In this document: positions 6,594-14,526 of the stretch, piece after piece
Position numbering within the stretch: position 1 is the first letter of the stretch
Layout: each line of letters opens with the position of its first letter
NCBI GenBank assembly: GCA_015490215.1
Contig: WFYH01000078.1
Coordinates: 1 to 17,543, forward strand
DNA: 17,543 nt
Direction: 5' to 3'
Source of the DNA: Aquificaceae bacterium
Lineage (GTDB): Bacteria; Aquificota; Aquificia; Aquificales; Aquificaceae
Notes under the pieces: generated by a model
What the model saw: the letters and a program-made list of their open reading frames with translations, nothing else
Databases searched by the model: none
Told to the model about the DNA's origin: nothing
Translations under genes and position numbers: made by a program

Positions 6594-8577
6594 AGGGGAT
6601 TTCAAAGTCCCTGAGGTTGAACAGGTTAAAGACGAGATACACCTCGTTCAGATACCCTTTCTCCTCCCCGTAGTAAGTTCTCCTTAAGTCCGCTGTCAGA
6701 GACCAACAGCTACCCTTGACACCGAAGTAAACCCTCCTGTAGAGTTCCTTATCCGCCAAGTTGTCGTAAGTTATGCTCCCTCCCAAAACCGTAAAGAACA
6801 CGTTCAGGTCCGCACCCAAGCTGTATTGGTCGCTTAGCCTTTTTTTCTCCCTGTCCCTTGAAACCACGTAGCTGGCTCTTAGATTTATTCTTTTTAGCTT
6901 CAGCGAACTGCTCGTTACGCTTCTTGCAAGGACGCCCAGATATGCATCGTAGGTGGCGTCTTGGGAGAGGGTTACCTCCTCCGAAGGATATAAGGAAAGG
7001 ATCGCCCTGATAGGTTGGAGCCCCGAGCTCACCCTAACGTTTTCTGTGGGGAAGCGGTAACTTCCCAAAAAGTCGTATCCCCCCTCAACGAAGAGGGTGG
7101 CCACCGTGCGAGAAGCGTAAAGGAGTGAAGAGGTATACCTCAGGGATACCTTGTTCTGCTTGTTTACCTCGTCGAAGTTATCAAACCTCGGGTTGTTAAA
7201 ATCCTCCGGCAGGAAGCTGTAGACTACCTCTACCGAGTTGGAAAAGTCGGACCCCTTTAAGGAGAAATCAAAGAAGAAGGGAACTCTGTATTCGCCGTAA
7301 AGGGTCGATACCCTTTCGTCGGTATCCTCTCCCTTTGAATAGTAGAAGTTGTTTATCCACTTGAGCTGGAGGTAGCCTGTTCTTCCCAAGAGTTTAAGGG
7401 ATGTCTCCGCTTGGGGGTAAAAGATAAGCCTTTTGGTTCCGAGGTCGCTTTCGCTCTGGAAGTTGGTAAAGGCGGTTGTAAGGCTTACATGAAAAGGTCC
7501 AGCCTGTTTGGGTCTCATGTAAAAGCCCATCTCGGGAAGCATGTGCACGGTCCTTTCGTTGTTAGGAGACGTAAGGTCATAGAAAGCCCTCGCATTTAAG
7601 GAGAGGTAGTAATCCCTGTCCATACGGGAGTAGGTTATGTAGGAGAGGGTAAAGGGTGTGGTCCTCTTCCTCTGAGAGAAATAAACATCCTCAAAGAAGT
7701 AGGGATCCGAGGGCAGGTCAAGGGCGAAGCGCCAATTTCCCCTTCGGAAGCTGAGCTGCGCCCTAAACCTGTTTTGTTTGTAAGCCTCTGGAGGTCTACC
7801 TTGCCACCACTCACCGGGCGGGTAGGGTTCCTTGTAAAAGGACAGCTCCGCAAAGAGGCGGTCCTTAAGAGTAAAAGCCTGTCTGTATTCAGCCCTGATA
7901 CCCTTCGCCTGATTGTCCCTGAAATCCAAGGTAAAGGTAGCGTCCTTGTCCCTTGAAATAGCCCAGAAGAAGGGCTGTATGTAGATGAAGGTGTTGTAGC
8001 TGTTTGACCCTATCATCGGCGGAAGGAAGCCCGTTCTCCTTTCACCTACGGGGAACATCACAAAGGGAGAGTAAAGGATGGGCACCTTGAAAAATCTGAG
8101 GGAGTTGTTGAAGGAGGTAACGTATCTGTCCGAGACCTTCGCCCTGCTGAAGCATACGTAAAGCTCCCTCCTCTCGGGCGGGCAGGTGGTTACGGATCCT
8201 TCCCTTATCCTGTAAAGGTGCTCCCCTTCTTTGTCTACCCTCGTTGCGGAGAAGTAAAAGCTCTCAAACCTTCCCTCCGCACTGATCATGTAACCCCTTT
8301 TCGTCCTTAAGTTCAGATACGCCTCCTTTGCCCTGACCTCTAACTTCCCGTCCTCCGTTTTTATGTAAACGTTTCCGTAAGCGAAGACCTCTTTGGTCTC
8401 GGGGACGTATTTAACCTTGTCCGCCCTTATGTATACACCTTTATAGTTGGCTTCTACCTCTCCTTCCGCATAGACGTTTCCCTCCTCGTCGGTATATACC
8501 CTCTGAGAGACTATCTGAGCAGGGAAGGTCAACGATATGAGTAGTATCAGCAGGCATACGAGCGATCCTTTGACCAC
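6580..8577 (-). CDS. lptD: LPS-assembly outer-membrane protein LptD (OstA/Imp)
   Basis: A 665-residue outer-membrane protein that inserts lipopolysaccharide into the outer leaflet together with LptE. Parts seen: signal peptide (1-25, GSLVCLLILLISLTFPAQ), an LptA/OstA-like beta-jellyroll (about 30-120, with repeated strands such as VYAEGEVEANYKGVYIRADKV), then the LptD barrel domain (about 155-665) beginning with FFKVPILYSPFVMFPVGERRTGFL and YIQPFFWAISRDKDATFTLDF, rich in alternating aromatic/polar strands. Cysteines in the mature protein are C132, C142 and C624; the four-cysteine, two-disulfide arrangement of E. coli LptD is not complete. The start is GTG at 8577; the signal peptide supports it. 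The 3' end overlaps the convergent ATPase gene by 14 nt. It lies 25 nt downstream of an MFS transporter, so they are probably one operon. Confidence 0.88.
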   Translation of the reverse strand: MVKGSLVCLLILLISLTFPAQIVSQRVYTDEEGNVYAEGEVEANYKGVYIRADKVKYVPETKEVFAYGNVYIKTEDGKLEVRAKEAYLNLRTKRGYMISAEGRFESFYFSATRVDKEGEHLYRIREGSVTTCPPERRELYVCFSRAKVSDRYVTSFNNSLRFFKVPILYSPFVMFPVGERRTGFLPPMIGSNSYNTFIYIQPFFWAISRDKDATFTLDFRDNQAKGIRAEYRQAFTLKDRLFAELSFYKEPYPPGEWWQGRPPEAYKQNRFRAQLSFRRGNWRFALDLPSDPYFFEDVYFSQRKRTTPFTLSYITYSRMDRDYYLSLNARAFYDLTSPNNERTVHMLPEMGFYMRPKQAGPFHVSLTTAFTNFQSESDLGTKRLIFYPQAETSLKLLGRTGYLQLKWINNFYYSKGEDTDERVSTLYGEYRVPFFFDFSLKGSDFSNSVEVVYSFLPEDFNNPRFDNFDEVNKQNKVSLRYTSSLLYASRTVATLFVEGGYDFLGSYRFPTENVRVSSGLQPIRAILSLYPSEEVTLSQDATYDAYLGVLARSVTSSSLKLKRINLRASYVVSRDREKKRLSDQYSLGADLNVFFTVLGGSITYDNLADKELYRRVYFGVKGSCWSLTADLRRTYYGEEKGYLNEVYLVFNLFNLRDFEIPFRRR

Positions 8578-8602
8578 CCGAATATTTTATCCAGTAAGGC
8601 TC

Positions 8603-10123
8603 TCAAGACCTTGCAAACAAAAACACCAGAGGTATCAATCCGACGGTGGCAAAGACCGCACTCCAAACGAAAAGGTCCTGAAAGGCGTAAGAGTAAGCGG
8701 TTTTCATCTGAAGTGCACCCACCGCATAGTAGGCTTTAAAGAGAGCTTGCTCTAAGCTCTCCGAGGTGTCAAGGAAGTGCAAAGCCTTTTCGTAGATCTT
8801 TTCCGTAAGGAAGGAGTAGTTCAAAGACTGGAGGGCAGAGATCTCATCGTAGTGGAAGGAGGAGTTTCCCTTTAGAACGTTGGTGGCTATGGCTGTGCCG
8901 AAGGACCCTCCTATGAACCTTATGTAGTCAAGGAGGCTTATAACGAGAACGGTCTTTTCCTCCAAACCTCTAAGGGCTATAACCGTAACGGGGGCGAAGA
9001 AAAGCCCCATCCCAGCACCCATAAGGGCGAGCTCAAGGGACGCCTCACCCTTAGGCGTGTAAAGGTCGTAGTGCCTGAGGAAAAGCAAAAGGGACCCCAA
9101 ATAAACAACTATGGCGATAAGAAGGGTCCCCCCCGCACTCCAGCGGTCGCTCAGGGCACCCGCAACCACCGAAAACACCGCTATGGAAAAGGCAAAGGGG
9201 AGCAGCAGAAGCCCCGTAGTAAAGGTGCTCAGCCCTTTCAGAAACTCAAAGTAGAGGGGAAGGGCGTAAAAGAGGGCATACATGGAAAAGCCCAAAACCA
9301 GCATGAAAACCACAAAGGAAACGGAGAAGTTGACCCTTTTGAAGATAGAAAGGTCTATAAGGCGGTTCTTTGACCTTATATCCCACAGGAGGTAAAGAAG
9401 GTAGCTCGCAAAAGCAAGCAAAGTCAGAAAGGCTATCTTGTTGGAGGTAAACCAACCCAGCTGCTGACCCTTTGAAAGGACTATTAGGGTGCTGACGGTG
9501 GCTACAGATATGAAGGTGAAGGACATGAAGTTAAAGGGAGGCAGACCCCTTTCCTTTGATAGGTCCTTTAGAAAAAATAAAGACATCAGAGTGAGCAGAA
9601 AGCCCACGGGGACGTTTATGAAAAATATCCAGTTCCAGTTTATATGTTCGGTCAGCCATCCTCCCAAGGTGGGTCCCACCGCAGGGGCGAAGGAAGCCCC
9701 AAGCCCGAAGATGCCCATGGCAACACCCTTCTTTTCGGGGGGGTATATGGCAAAGAGGATCGCCTGAGCGGAGACGATTATGAAAGCTTCCGCTATCCCC
9801 TGAAGGACTCTAAAGATGATCATCTGGTAGAGTTCGGTAGATATACCGCACAGGTAACTGGAGAGGCTGAATAGGGCTATACCCGTTATATACATAACCC
9901 TCAGGCCTATAACCTTCTCCAACCACTCTATTAGGGGAAGAACCACGGCGGCGGCTATCATGTAGGCGGTTACCACCCACTGGATACCGTAAAGGTCCGT
10001 CTTTAGAGGCGCTATCATCTTGGGCAGGGCTATGTCCACTATGGTTGTGTCAAGGATAGCCATAAAGGTGCCCACCATCACGATAAAGGTGTGCAGGATC
10101 ACCTCTCCTTTGGAAAGCTTCAT
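8603..10123 (-). CDS. DHA2-family (EmrB/QacA) MFS drug:H+ antiporter
   Basis: A 506-residue polytopic inner-membrane transporter of the 14-helix DHA2 group. Signatures: MAILDTTIVDIALPKM in helix 1 (motif D1 of the family), FRVLQGIAEAFII in helix 4, and GASFAPAVGPTLGGWL in helix 5 (antiporter motif C). Homologues pump lipophilic drugs, bile salts or dyes; EmrB works with the periplasmic adaptor EmrA and an outer-membrane channel, but no emrA is present here. I use the ATG at 10123 (MKLSKGEVILH) rather than a GTG 12 codons upstream, because the longer form would overlap the divergent gene's start and adds an unusual N-terminus. The operon partner downstream is lptD, which could mean an envelope-related substrate; that is inference. 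Confidence 0.88.
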   Translation of the reverse strand: MKLSKGEVILHTFIVMVGTFMAILDTTIVDIALPKMIAPLKTDLYGIQWVVTAYMIAAAVVLPLIEWLEKVIGLRVMYITGIALFSLSSYLCGISTELYQMIIFRVLQGIAEAFIIVSAQAILFAIYPPEKKGVAMGIFGLGASFAPAVGPTLGGWLTEHINWNWIFFINVPVGFLLTLMSLFFLKDLSKERGLPPFNFMSFTFISVATVSTLIVLSKGQQLGWFTSNKIAFLTLLAFASYLLYLLWDIRSKNRLIDLSIFKRVNFSVSFVVFMLVLGFSMYALFYALPLYFEFLKGLSTFTTGLLLLPFAFSIAVFSVVAGALSDRWSAGGTLLIAIVVYLGSLLLFLRHYDLYTPKGEASLELALMGAGMGLFFAPVTVIALRGLEEKTVLVISLLDYIRFIGGSFGTAIATNVLKGNSSFHYDEISALQSLNYSFLTEKIYEKALHFLDTSESLEQALFKAYYAVGALQMKTAYSYAFQDLFVWSAVFATVGLIPLVFLFARS

Positions 10124-10146
10124 AGCTCTTAGGGAAAATATTATCC
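10124..10146. promoter_or_regulatory. Very short divergent intergenic region
   Basis: Only 23 nt separate the ATG of the MFS transporter (minus) from the ATG of the acyl-ACP-acyltransferase gene (plus). The strip contains the AT-rich AAAATATTAT (10135-10144), which reads as a possible -10 in either direction (TATTAT forward, ATAATAT reverse), but no acceptable -35 at 16-18 bp was found on either strand. Promoters must overlap the coding regions, or one is leaderless. Confidence 0.3.
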
Positions 10147-12615
10147 ATGGGCTTAACACTTAAGGACTTCGGCAAAACCGCCTTTATCTATAAGGGAAGA
10201 GAAATCCCTTACAGGGAGGTCATAGAAAACGTAGGGTCCTTTGCGAACCTGCTCAGCGTTATGCCCGACGAGAGGGTCGTGATCTTTTCCGAAAACAGAC
10301 CCGAGTGGGTGTATTCCCTCTTTGCCATCTGGAGGAGGGGAGCGATAGCGGTGCCCGTAGACTTTATGTCCACCCCCGAAGAGGTCGCTTACATACTCAA
10401 AGACTGTACCCCAAAGGCGGGGTTTTGTTCAAACCAAACCTACGAAAGGCTCAAAAAAGCCAAGGACTTGGCAGGTATTCCTTTGGAGATAATAAACTTT
10501 GAAGAAGTTCCCTTGCCTGCACCCTTTGAGGGAGTATTTCACAGGGAGGCTGAAGATACAGCCCTTATCCTATACACCTCTGGAACCACAGGAGACCCCA
10601 AGGGGGTAATGCTCACCTTTAAAAATTTAAAGAGCAACATAAAGGGAATAGCGGAGGCGGGGATTGCCTCCTCGGAAGACTCAACCCTTGCGATCTTGCC
10701 CTTTCACCACTCTTACCCTCTGATGGTAACCCTCCTTGTTCCCCTTCATATCGGAGCCACTGTGGTTTTCCTTGACAGGCTGACACCCGAGGACATCCTT
10801 GAGAAACTGAATACCTACAGGATATCTATCCTCGTAGGGGTCCCGAGGCTTTATAACCTCCTCCACAGGAGGATAAGGGAAAGGATAGAGGAGAGCACCC
10901 TTGCCAAACTGCTCTTTAAACTTATGGAAAAGATAGAGTCAAAAGACCTCAGGAAGAAGGTTTTCAAAAAGGCTCACGAAGCCTTCGGGGGAAACCTCAG
11001 ATTTATGGTCAGCGGGGGTGCCAAACTTGATCTGCAGGTGGCAAAGGATCTTGAAACCTTGGGCTTTACCGTCATAGAAGGTTACGGACTTACCGAGACA
11101 TCACCCATAGTCACCTTCAACCCTCCCGAGGCGGTAAAGCTCGGCTCGGTAGGACTACCGATAAAAGGGGTTCAAGTAAAGATATCCGAAGAAGGGGAGG
11201 TTCTGGTTAAGGGTCCCAACGTGATGAAAGGCTACTGGAACAGACCCGAAGAGACCTCCAAAGCTATCAGGGAAGGGTGGCTCCGCACGGGCGACCTCGG
11301 TTATATGGACGAGGAAGGCTACCTATATATAACGGGAAGGAAGAAGGAGATTATCGTTTTGGGCACGGGTAAGAATGTGAACCCCGAAGAAATAGAGAAC
11401 CTGCTCCTTAAAGAAAGCCCGGTGGTTAAGGAAGCCGCCGTCCTTGAGCTTGACGGCCGCCTCGTTGCCCTGATAGTTCCAGACGTTGATAAGGCTACGG
11501 AGCTGAAGATAGTGAACTTAAGCGAATACTTGAAATGGGAAGTTGTAGACAAGGTAAACAGACGCCTGCCCGAGTGGAAGAGGATAACGAGCTTTAAAGT
11601 CCTCAAGGATGAGCTTCCCAAAACCCGCCTCGGCAAGCTCAGAAGGTTCCTCCTTCCGGACATCTACCGAAGGACTGAAGAGGAGAAACCTAAGGGAGCC
11701 GAAGCGGTCCCCCTCGGAGAGAAAGAAAGATCCCTATTGGATTTCCTTGAAAAGCTCTCGGGGAGGAAGGTAAGTTTACAGGATCACATTGAGCTTGACT
11801 TGGGGCTCGACTCCCTCGCCAAGGTGGAGCTTCTGAGTTTTCTTGAAAGGAATTTCTCTCTGAAACTTTCGGAAAAGGATCTTGCGGAGCACGCCACCGT
11901 TGGGAGTCTGGTAGAGCTTGTAAGCAGAAAGGGTAAAGGGGAAAGCACTCAGGATATAAGCTGGAGGGACATACTCCTTCAGGGTGAGGATTTCCCCCTT
12001 CACGATCACAGAAACATCTTCAGGCTCGGTAGGTTTCTTTTGAAAGTCTTCTTCAAGCTCTACAACAGGGCGCAGATAGAGGGAGCGGAGAAGTTCGGAG
12101 AAAAGCCTTTTATAATAGCGCCCAATCACGCCAGCTATTTGGACGCCTTCCTGCTTGCAGCCCTGCTTCCTGAGAAGGTGGCAAAGGATACCTACTTCCT
12201 CGGAGAGGAAAGCTACTTCAGAAACCCGCCGGCACGCCTATTTGCGAGACTCGCCCACGTGGTAACGGTGGACATAGACAGAAACCTCAGGGAGTCCCTT
12301 CAAAAGGTTGCGGTCCTCCTTCGGAAAGGAAAAGTGGTGGTCATATTCCCCGAGGGGGCAAGGACACGCACGGGTCTTTTGATGGAGTTTAAAAAGGGAA
12401 CCGCCATCCTCAGCAAGGAGCTGAACGTCCCCATATATCCGGTTGCCATAGAGGGAACATACCGTGCCCTTTCCATCTATGACAGATTTCCCAAACCCGC
12501 AAAGATTCGGGTAAAGGTTCTTGATCCCGTGTTCCCCGAAGGGAAGGATTACGAGACCATAACCCACGAGGTGAAAGAGAGGATAGCCCAAGCCTTAGGG
12601 CTACCTTCGGTGTAA
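10147..12615 (+). CDS. Three-domain fusion: AMP-forming acyl synthetase, acyl carrier protein, PlsC-type acyltransferase
   Basis: An 822-residue protein with three recognisable units. Residues 1-505 are an ANL-superfamily acyl-adenylating enzyme: P-loop YTSGTTGDPKG (143-153), GYGLTETSP (312-320), the WLRTGDLGY hinge region (378-386) and catalytic-lysine motif TRLGKLRR (Lys497). Residues about 525-595 are a carrier domain with DLGLDSLAKVEL, where Ser556 is the phosphopantetheine site. Residues about 640-822 are a PlsC/LPLAT acyltransferase with NHASYLD (His661-x4-Asp666) and FPEGART (734-740). The likely activity is ATP-dependent activation of a fatty acid, loading on the built-in ACP and transfer to a lysophospholipid or glycerol phosphate, similar to E. 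coli Aas, which has the acyltransferase first and uses free ACP. It is probably peripheral to the inner membrane. It stands alone on its strand; a hairpin follows its stop. Confidence 0.9.
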   Translation: MGLTLKDFGKTAFIYKGREIPYREVIENVGSFANLLSVMPDERVVIFSENRPEWVYSLFAIWRRGAIAVPVDFMSTPEEVAYILKDCTPKAGFCSNQTYERLKKAKDLAGIPLEIINFEEVPLPAPFEGVFHREAEDTALILYTSGTTGDPKGVMLTFKNLKSNIKGIAEAGIASSEDSTLAILPFHHSYPLMVTLLVPLHIGATVVFLDRLTPEDILEKLNTYRISILVGVPRLYNLLHRRIRERIEESTLAKLLFKLMEKIESKDLRKKVFKKAHEAFGGNLRFMVSGGAKLDLQVAKDLETLGFTVIEGYGLTETSPIVTFNPPEAVKLGSVGLPIKGVQVKISEEGEVLVKGPNVMKGYWNRPEETSKAIREGWLRTGDLGYMDEEGYLYITGRKKEIIVLGTGKNVNPEEIENLLLKESPVVKEAAVLELDGRLVALIVPDVDKATELKIVNLSEYLKWEVVDKVNRRLPEWKRITSFKVLKDELPKTRLGKLRRFLLPDIYRRTEEEKPKGAEAVPLGEKERSLLDFLEKLSGRKVSLQDHIELDLGLDSLAKVELLSFLERNFSLKLSEKDLAEHATVGSLVELVSRKGKGESTQDISWRDILLQGEDFPLHDHRNIFRLGRFLLKVFFKLYNRAQIEGAEKFGEKPFIIAPNHASYLDAFLLAALLPEKVAKDTYFLGEESYFRNPPARLFARLAHVVTVDIDRNLRESLQKVAVLLRKGKVVVIFPEGARTRTGLLMEFKKGTAILSKELNVPIYPVAIEGTYRALSIYDRFPKPAKIRVKVLDPVFPEGKDYETITHEVKERIAQALGLPSV

Positions 12616-12620
12616 TTCAA

Positions 12621-12641
12621 GGGCGCCCGGGAGGGGCACCC
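12621..12641. terminator. GC-rich hairpin between convergent genes, terminator-like
   Basis: GGGCGCCC (12621-12628) pairs with GGGCACCC (12634-12641), seven of eight positions, across the loop GGGAG. It fills most of the 37-nt gap between the convergent acyltransferase fusion and the cytochrome peroxidase gene, which is where a bidirectional terminator would be. There is no T-tract on either strand, so it departs from the standard intrinsic terminator; it may be a 3'-end-protecting or pausing hairpin. Confidence 0.4.
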
Positions 12642-12652
12642 GAAAGAGGGGA

Positions 12653-13729
12653 TCATCTTTGAGGTTTTGGAGTTGCGGGAGAGGAGGGCGGTAGAACGGG
12701 GAGTTCCAAAGCGTGCTTGGGTATCTCTCCATCAAGGGCTTTCAGGAAGGCAACGATCTTATCAAGTTGGTCTTTGGAGAGCTTCTTGCCGAGCTGAACC
12801 TTAGCCATGATCTGGACCGCATCCTCAAGGTTCCAAACAGATCCGTCGTGGAAGTAGGGGTAAGTCCTTGAAATGTTCCTGAGGGAGGGAACCTTAAACA
12901 CGTAAAGGTCTTCCTCTTTGTGGGTAACGGCGAACCTTCCCACGTCCATGGGCATGGTGGGCTTGTCAAGGGTTACATACTCTCTGGTGGCGTTCCAGTA
13001 GGCTTCAACTATACCGAAGCGCTGGAAGGTAGTTCCTCCAAGGGCGGGACCGTTGTGACAACTTGCACACCCTATCTGCATGAACAGCTTCAGCCCTTCC
13101 TTTTCCTTCTTGGTAAGGGCGTTTAGATCCCCCTTGAGGAACTTGTCAAACCTTGAGGGTGTCATCAGGGTTCTTTCAAAGGCGGCTATAGCCTTGGCGA
13201 CGTTGTCGTAGGTTAGCGGGTCCTTTTCGTTGGGGAAGGCTTTCTTGAACAGCTCAACATACTGGGGGATGGACCTTAGCCTCTTTATTACCTCTTCGGG
13301 AGAGTCCATAGCCATCTCTATAGGGTTGAGAATGGGACCCTTAGCCTGCTCTTCTACATCCTTAGCCCTTCCGTCCCAGAACTGGGCCACGTGAAGTGCT
13401 GCGTTTAGGGTTGTGGGTGCGTTCCTCGGACCGAGTTGCCACCTGTGTCCTACGGAGGTGGGCAGGTTATCAACACCGTAGGTGGCGAGGTTGTGACAGG
13501 TGTTACAAGATATCAGTCCGCTTTTGGAAAGGCGGGGGTCGTAGTAGAGCATCTTTCCCAGCTCAACCTTCTCGGGAGTTACAGGGTTGGTTTTGCTCTG
13601 AGCAACCTCCGGAAGGGGTTTGAAGTATTTACGAGCCTCTTCCAAGAGCTTAGCGTCCTCGGACTTGCCGGCACTCATCAGCAGCGCTGAACCCAAGCTC
13701 AAAACGCCTACTACCAGAGCCTTCTTCAT
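12653..13729 (-). CDS. ccpA: Periplasmic di-heme cytochrome c peroxidase (CcpA/MauG family)
   Basis: A 358-residue exported protein that reduces H2O2 to water with electrons from small c-type cytochromes. It has a signal peptide (MKKALVVGVLSLGSALLMSAG, cleaved near residue 21), a first heme site CNTCH (residues 75-79) and a second CASCH (221-225). Family segments are present: LGKMLYYDPRLS before heme 1, NAPTTLNAALHVAQFWDGRA after it, and FKVPSLRNISRTYPYFHDGS in the C-terminal heme domain. The tail (PVLPPSSPATPKP) is proline-rich and unusual. The ATG at 13729 is chosen over a GTG 9 nt upstream because the perfect AAGGAGGTGA is correctly spaced for it and the GTG lies inside that sequence. A strong sigma70-type promoter precedes it, so it is probably transcribed alone. 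It could also be a MauG-like oxidase, but gene context gives no amine dehydrogenase. Confidence 0.92.
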   Translation of the reverse strand: MKKALVVGVLSLGSALLMSAGKSEDAKLLEEARKYFKPLPEVAQSKTNPVTPEKVELGKMLYYDPRLSKSGLISCNTCHNLATYGVDNLPTSVGHRWQLGPRNAPTTLNAALHVAQFWDGRAKDVEEQAKGPILNPIEMAMDSPEEVIKRLRSIPQYVELFKKAFPNEKDPLTYDNVAKAIAAFERTLMTPSRFDKFLKGDLNALTKKEKEGLKLFMQIGCASCHNGPALGGTTFQRFGIVEAYWNATREYVTLDKPTMPMDVGRFAVTHKEEDLYVFKVPSLRNISRTYPYFHDGSVWNLEDAVQIMAKVQLGKKLSKDQLDKIVAFLKALDGEIPKHALELPVLPPSSPATPKPQR

Positions 13730-13760
13730 TTTTCTCACCTCCTTTTATTTTTCTGTAGTC

Positions 13761-13789
13761 ATTATATTTCACTTGCGAACTATTTTCAA
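13761..13789 (-). promoter_or_regulatory. Near-consensus sigma70-type promoter of the cytochrome c peroxidase gene
   Basis: Reading the minus strand, TTGAAA (13789-13784) is followed after exactly 17 bp by TATAAT (13766-13761). The predicted start near 13754 gives a leader of about 25 nt holding the perfect Shine-Dalgarno AAGGAGGTGA. This is the best promoter in the window. The absence of any obvious long palindrome over it leaves its regulation open. Confidence 0.8.
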
Positions 13790-13843
13790 GTAGTTTTTAA
13801 TGCACAGTTGATGCAGGATATAGTAATCATGAACTAACCTGTT

Positions 13844-13906
13844 TCACTTCCACTCTCTAACCTTAAGGTAATCTCTGTAGGTCCACTCTTTCGGGTAGGT
13901 TTCCAT
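13844..13906 (-). CDS. Possible 20-codon ORF directly after fumB
   Basis: An ATG at 13906-13904 follows the fumB TAG stop after two bases and opens 20 codons before TGA. The peptide begins METYPKEW and continues TYRDYLKVREW, a charged and aromatic-rich composition. The segment resembles the first residues of Uma2-family (DUF820) proteins, which often begin with a 'WTYEDYLKL' motif, so it may be a broken remnant of such a gene; the codons after the stop do not continue the match in the frames I checked. It could also be a translationally coupled short peptide, or chance. No Shine-Dalgarno is visible. Confidence 0.3.
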   Translation of the reverse strand: METYPKEWTYRDYLKVREWK

Positions 13907-13908
13907 AG

Positions 13909-14466
13909 CTAAACTTCTATCTTCGCATACTTCTTCCTACCTTCCTCAAAGAGGTCATTTCCGTAGATGTCGTTTGCCACTATGACAGGGAAGTCCTCCA
14001 CGTGGAGCCTTCTTATAGCTTCGGTGCCGAGATCTTCGTAAGCCACCAACTCAGAGGACTTTATGTGCCTTTGAAGGAGCGTGGCTACACCGCCGACCGC
14101 AGCGAAGTATACCGCCTTGTATTTCTTAAGAAGCTCCCTCACCTTGGCAGACCTGTAGCCCTTTCCTATCATCCCCTTTAGACCGAGCTTAAGGAGGGGT
14201 TCCACGTAGCTGTCCATCCTTATGGCGGTGGTGGGTCCGGCGGAGCCTATTACCTGACCTTCCTTAGGAGGTGTGGGCCCAACGTAGTAGATCACTTGTC
14301 CTTTTACGTCTATGGGCAGACTTTCCCCTCTTTTTAAGCTCTCCACCATCCTCTTGTGGGCGGCGTCCCTTGCGGTGTATATGTAGCCGGTTATCAAAAC
14401 TTTGTCGCCTACTCTTAGGCTTTCAACTACCTCATCGCTCAAGGGGGTGGTTATCCTTTTTTCCAT
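13909..14466 (-). CDS. fumB: Class I fumarate hydratase, beta (C-terminal) subunit
   Basis: A 185-residue protein equal to the C-terminal half of class I Fe-S fumarases, which in Aquificales and archaea is a separate subunit. Landmarks: ITTPLSDEVVESLRVGD at the N-terminus, the TARDAAHKRM loop (31-40), GPTPP (63-67), SAGPTTAIRMD (75-85), MIGKGY (99-104) and LGTEAIRRLHVEDFPVIVANDIYGNDL (146-172). With the alpha subunit, which carries the 4Fe-4S cluster ligands and is not in this window, it interconverts malate and fumarate, a step of the reductive TCA cycle in this group. A tartrate dehydratase beta subunit is related and cannot be fully excluded. The ATG at 14466 has GGAGG 8 nt upstream. It is divergent from the WD40 gene, with a 170-nt region between them. 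Confidence 0.9.
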   Translation of the reverse strand: MEKRITTPLSDEVVESLRVGDKVLITGYIYTARDAAHKRMVESLKRGESLPIDVKGQVIYYVGPTPPKEGQVIGSAGPTTAIRMDSYVEPLLKLGLKGMIGKGYRSAKVRELLKKYKAVYFAAVGGVATLLQRHIKSSELVAYEDLGTEAIRRLHVEDFPVIVANDIYGNDLFEEGRKKYAKIEV

Positions 14467-14526
14467 AACCGCAACCTCCGAAAGAAAAGTTTACACTTAC
14501 ATTATTAGGTTCGTAGTTAAAATGAC

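Noticed and set aside
10124..10159. Longer MFS transporter starting at a GTG at 10159
   Set aside because: It would overlap the divergent gene's start by 13 nt and adds 12 residues not expected in the family; the ATG at 10123 gives a normal N-terminus.
11319..11663. Antisense open frames within the three-domain acyl protein and elsewhere (for example 11776-12129, 12238-12591)
   Set aside because: The sense frame has continuous conserved domains; the antisense products are low-complexity and Ser/Arg-rich with no family resemblance.
12621..12641. Standard rho-independent terminator
   Set aside because: The hairpin is good but no T-tract follows on either strand; it is therefore listed only as terminator-like.
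13730..13738. Cytochrome peroxidase start at the GTG at 13738
   Set aside because: That GTG lies within the Shine-Dalgarno AAGGAGGTGA, which is ideally spaced for the ATG at 13729.
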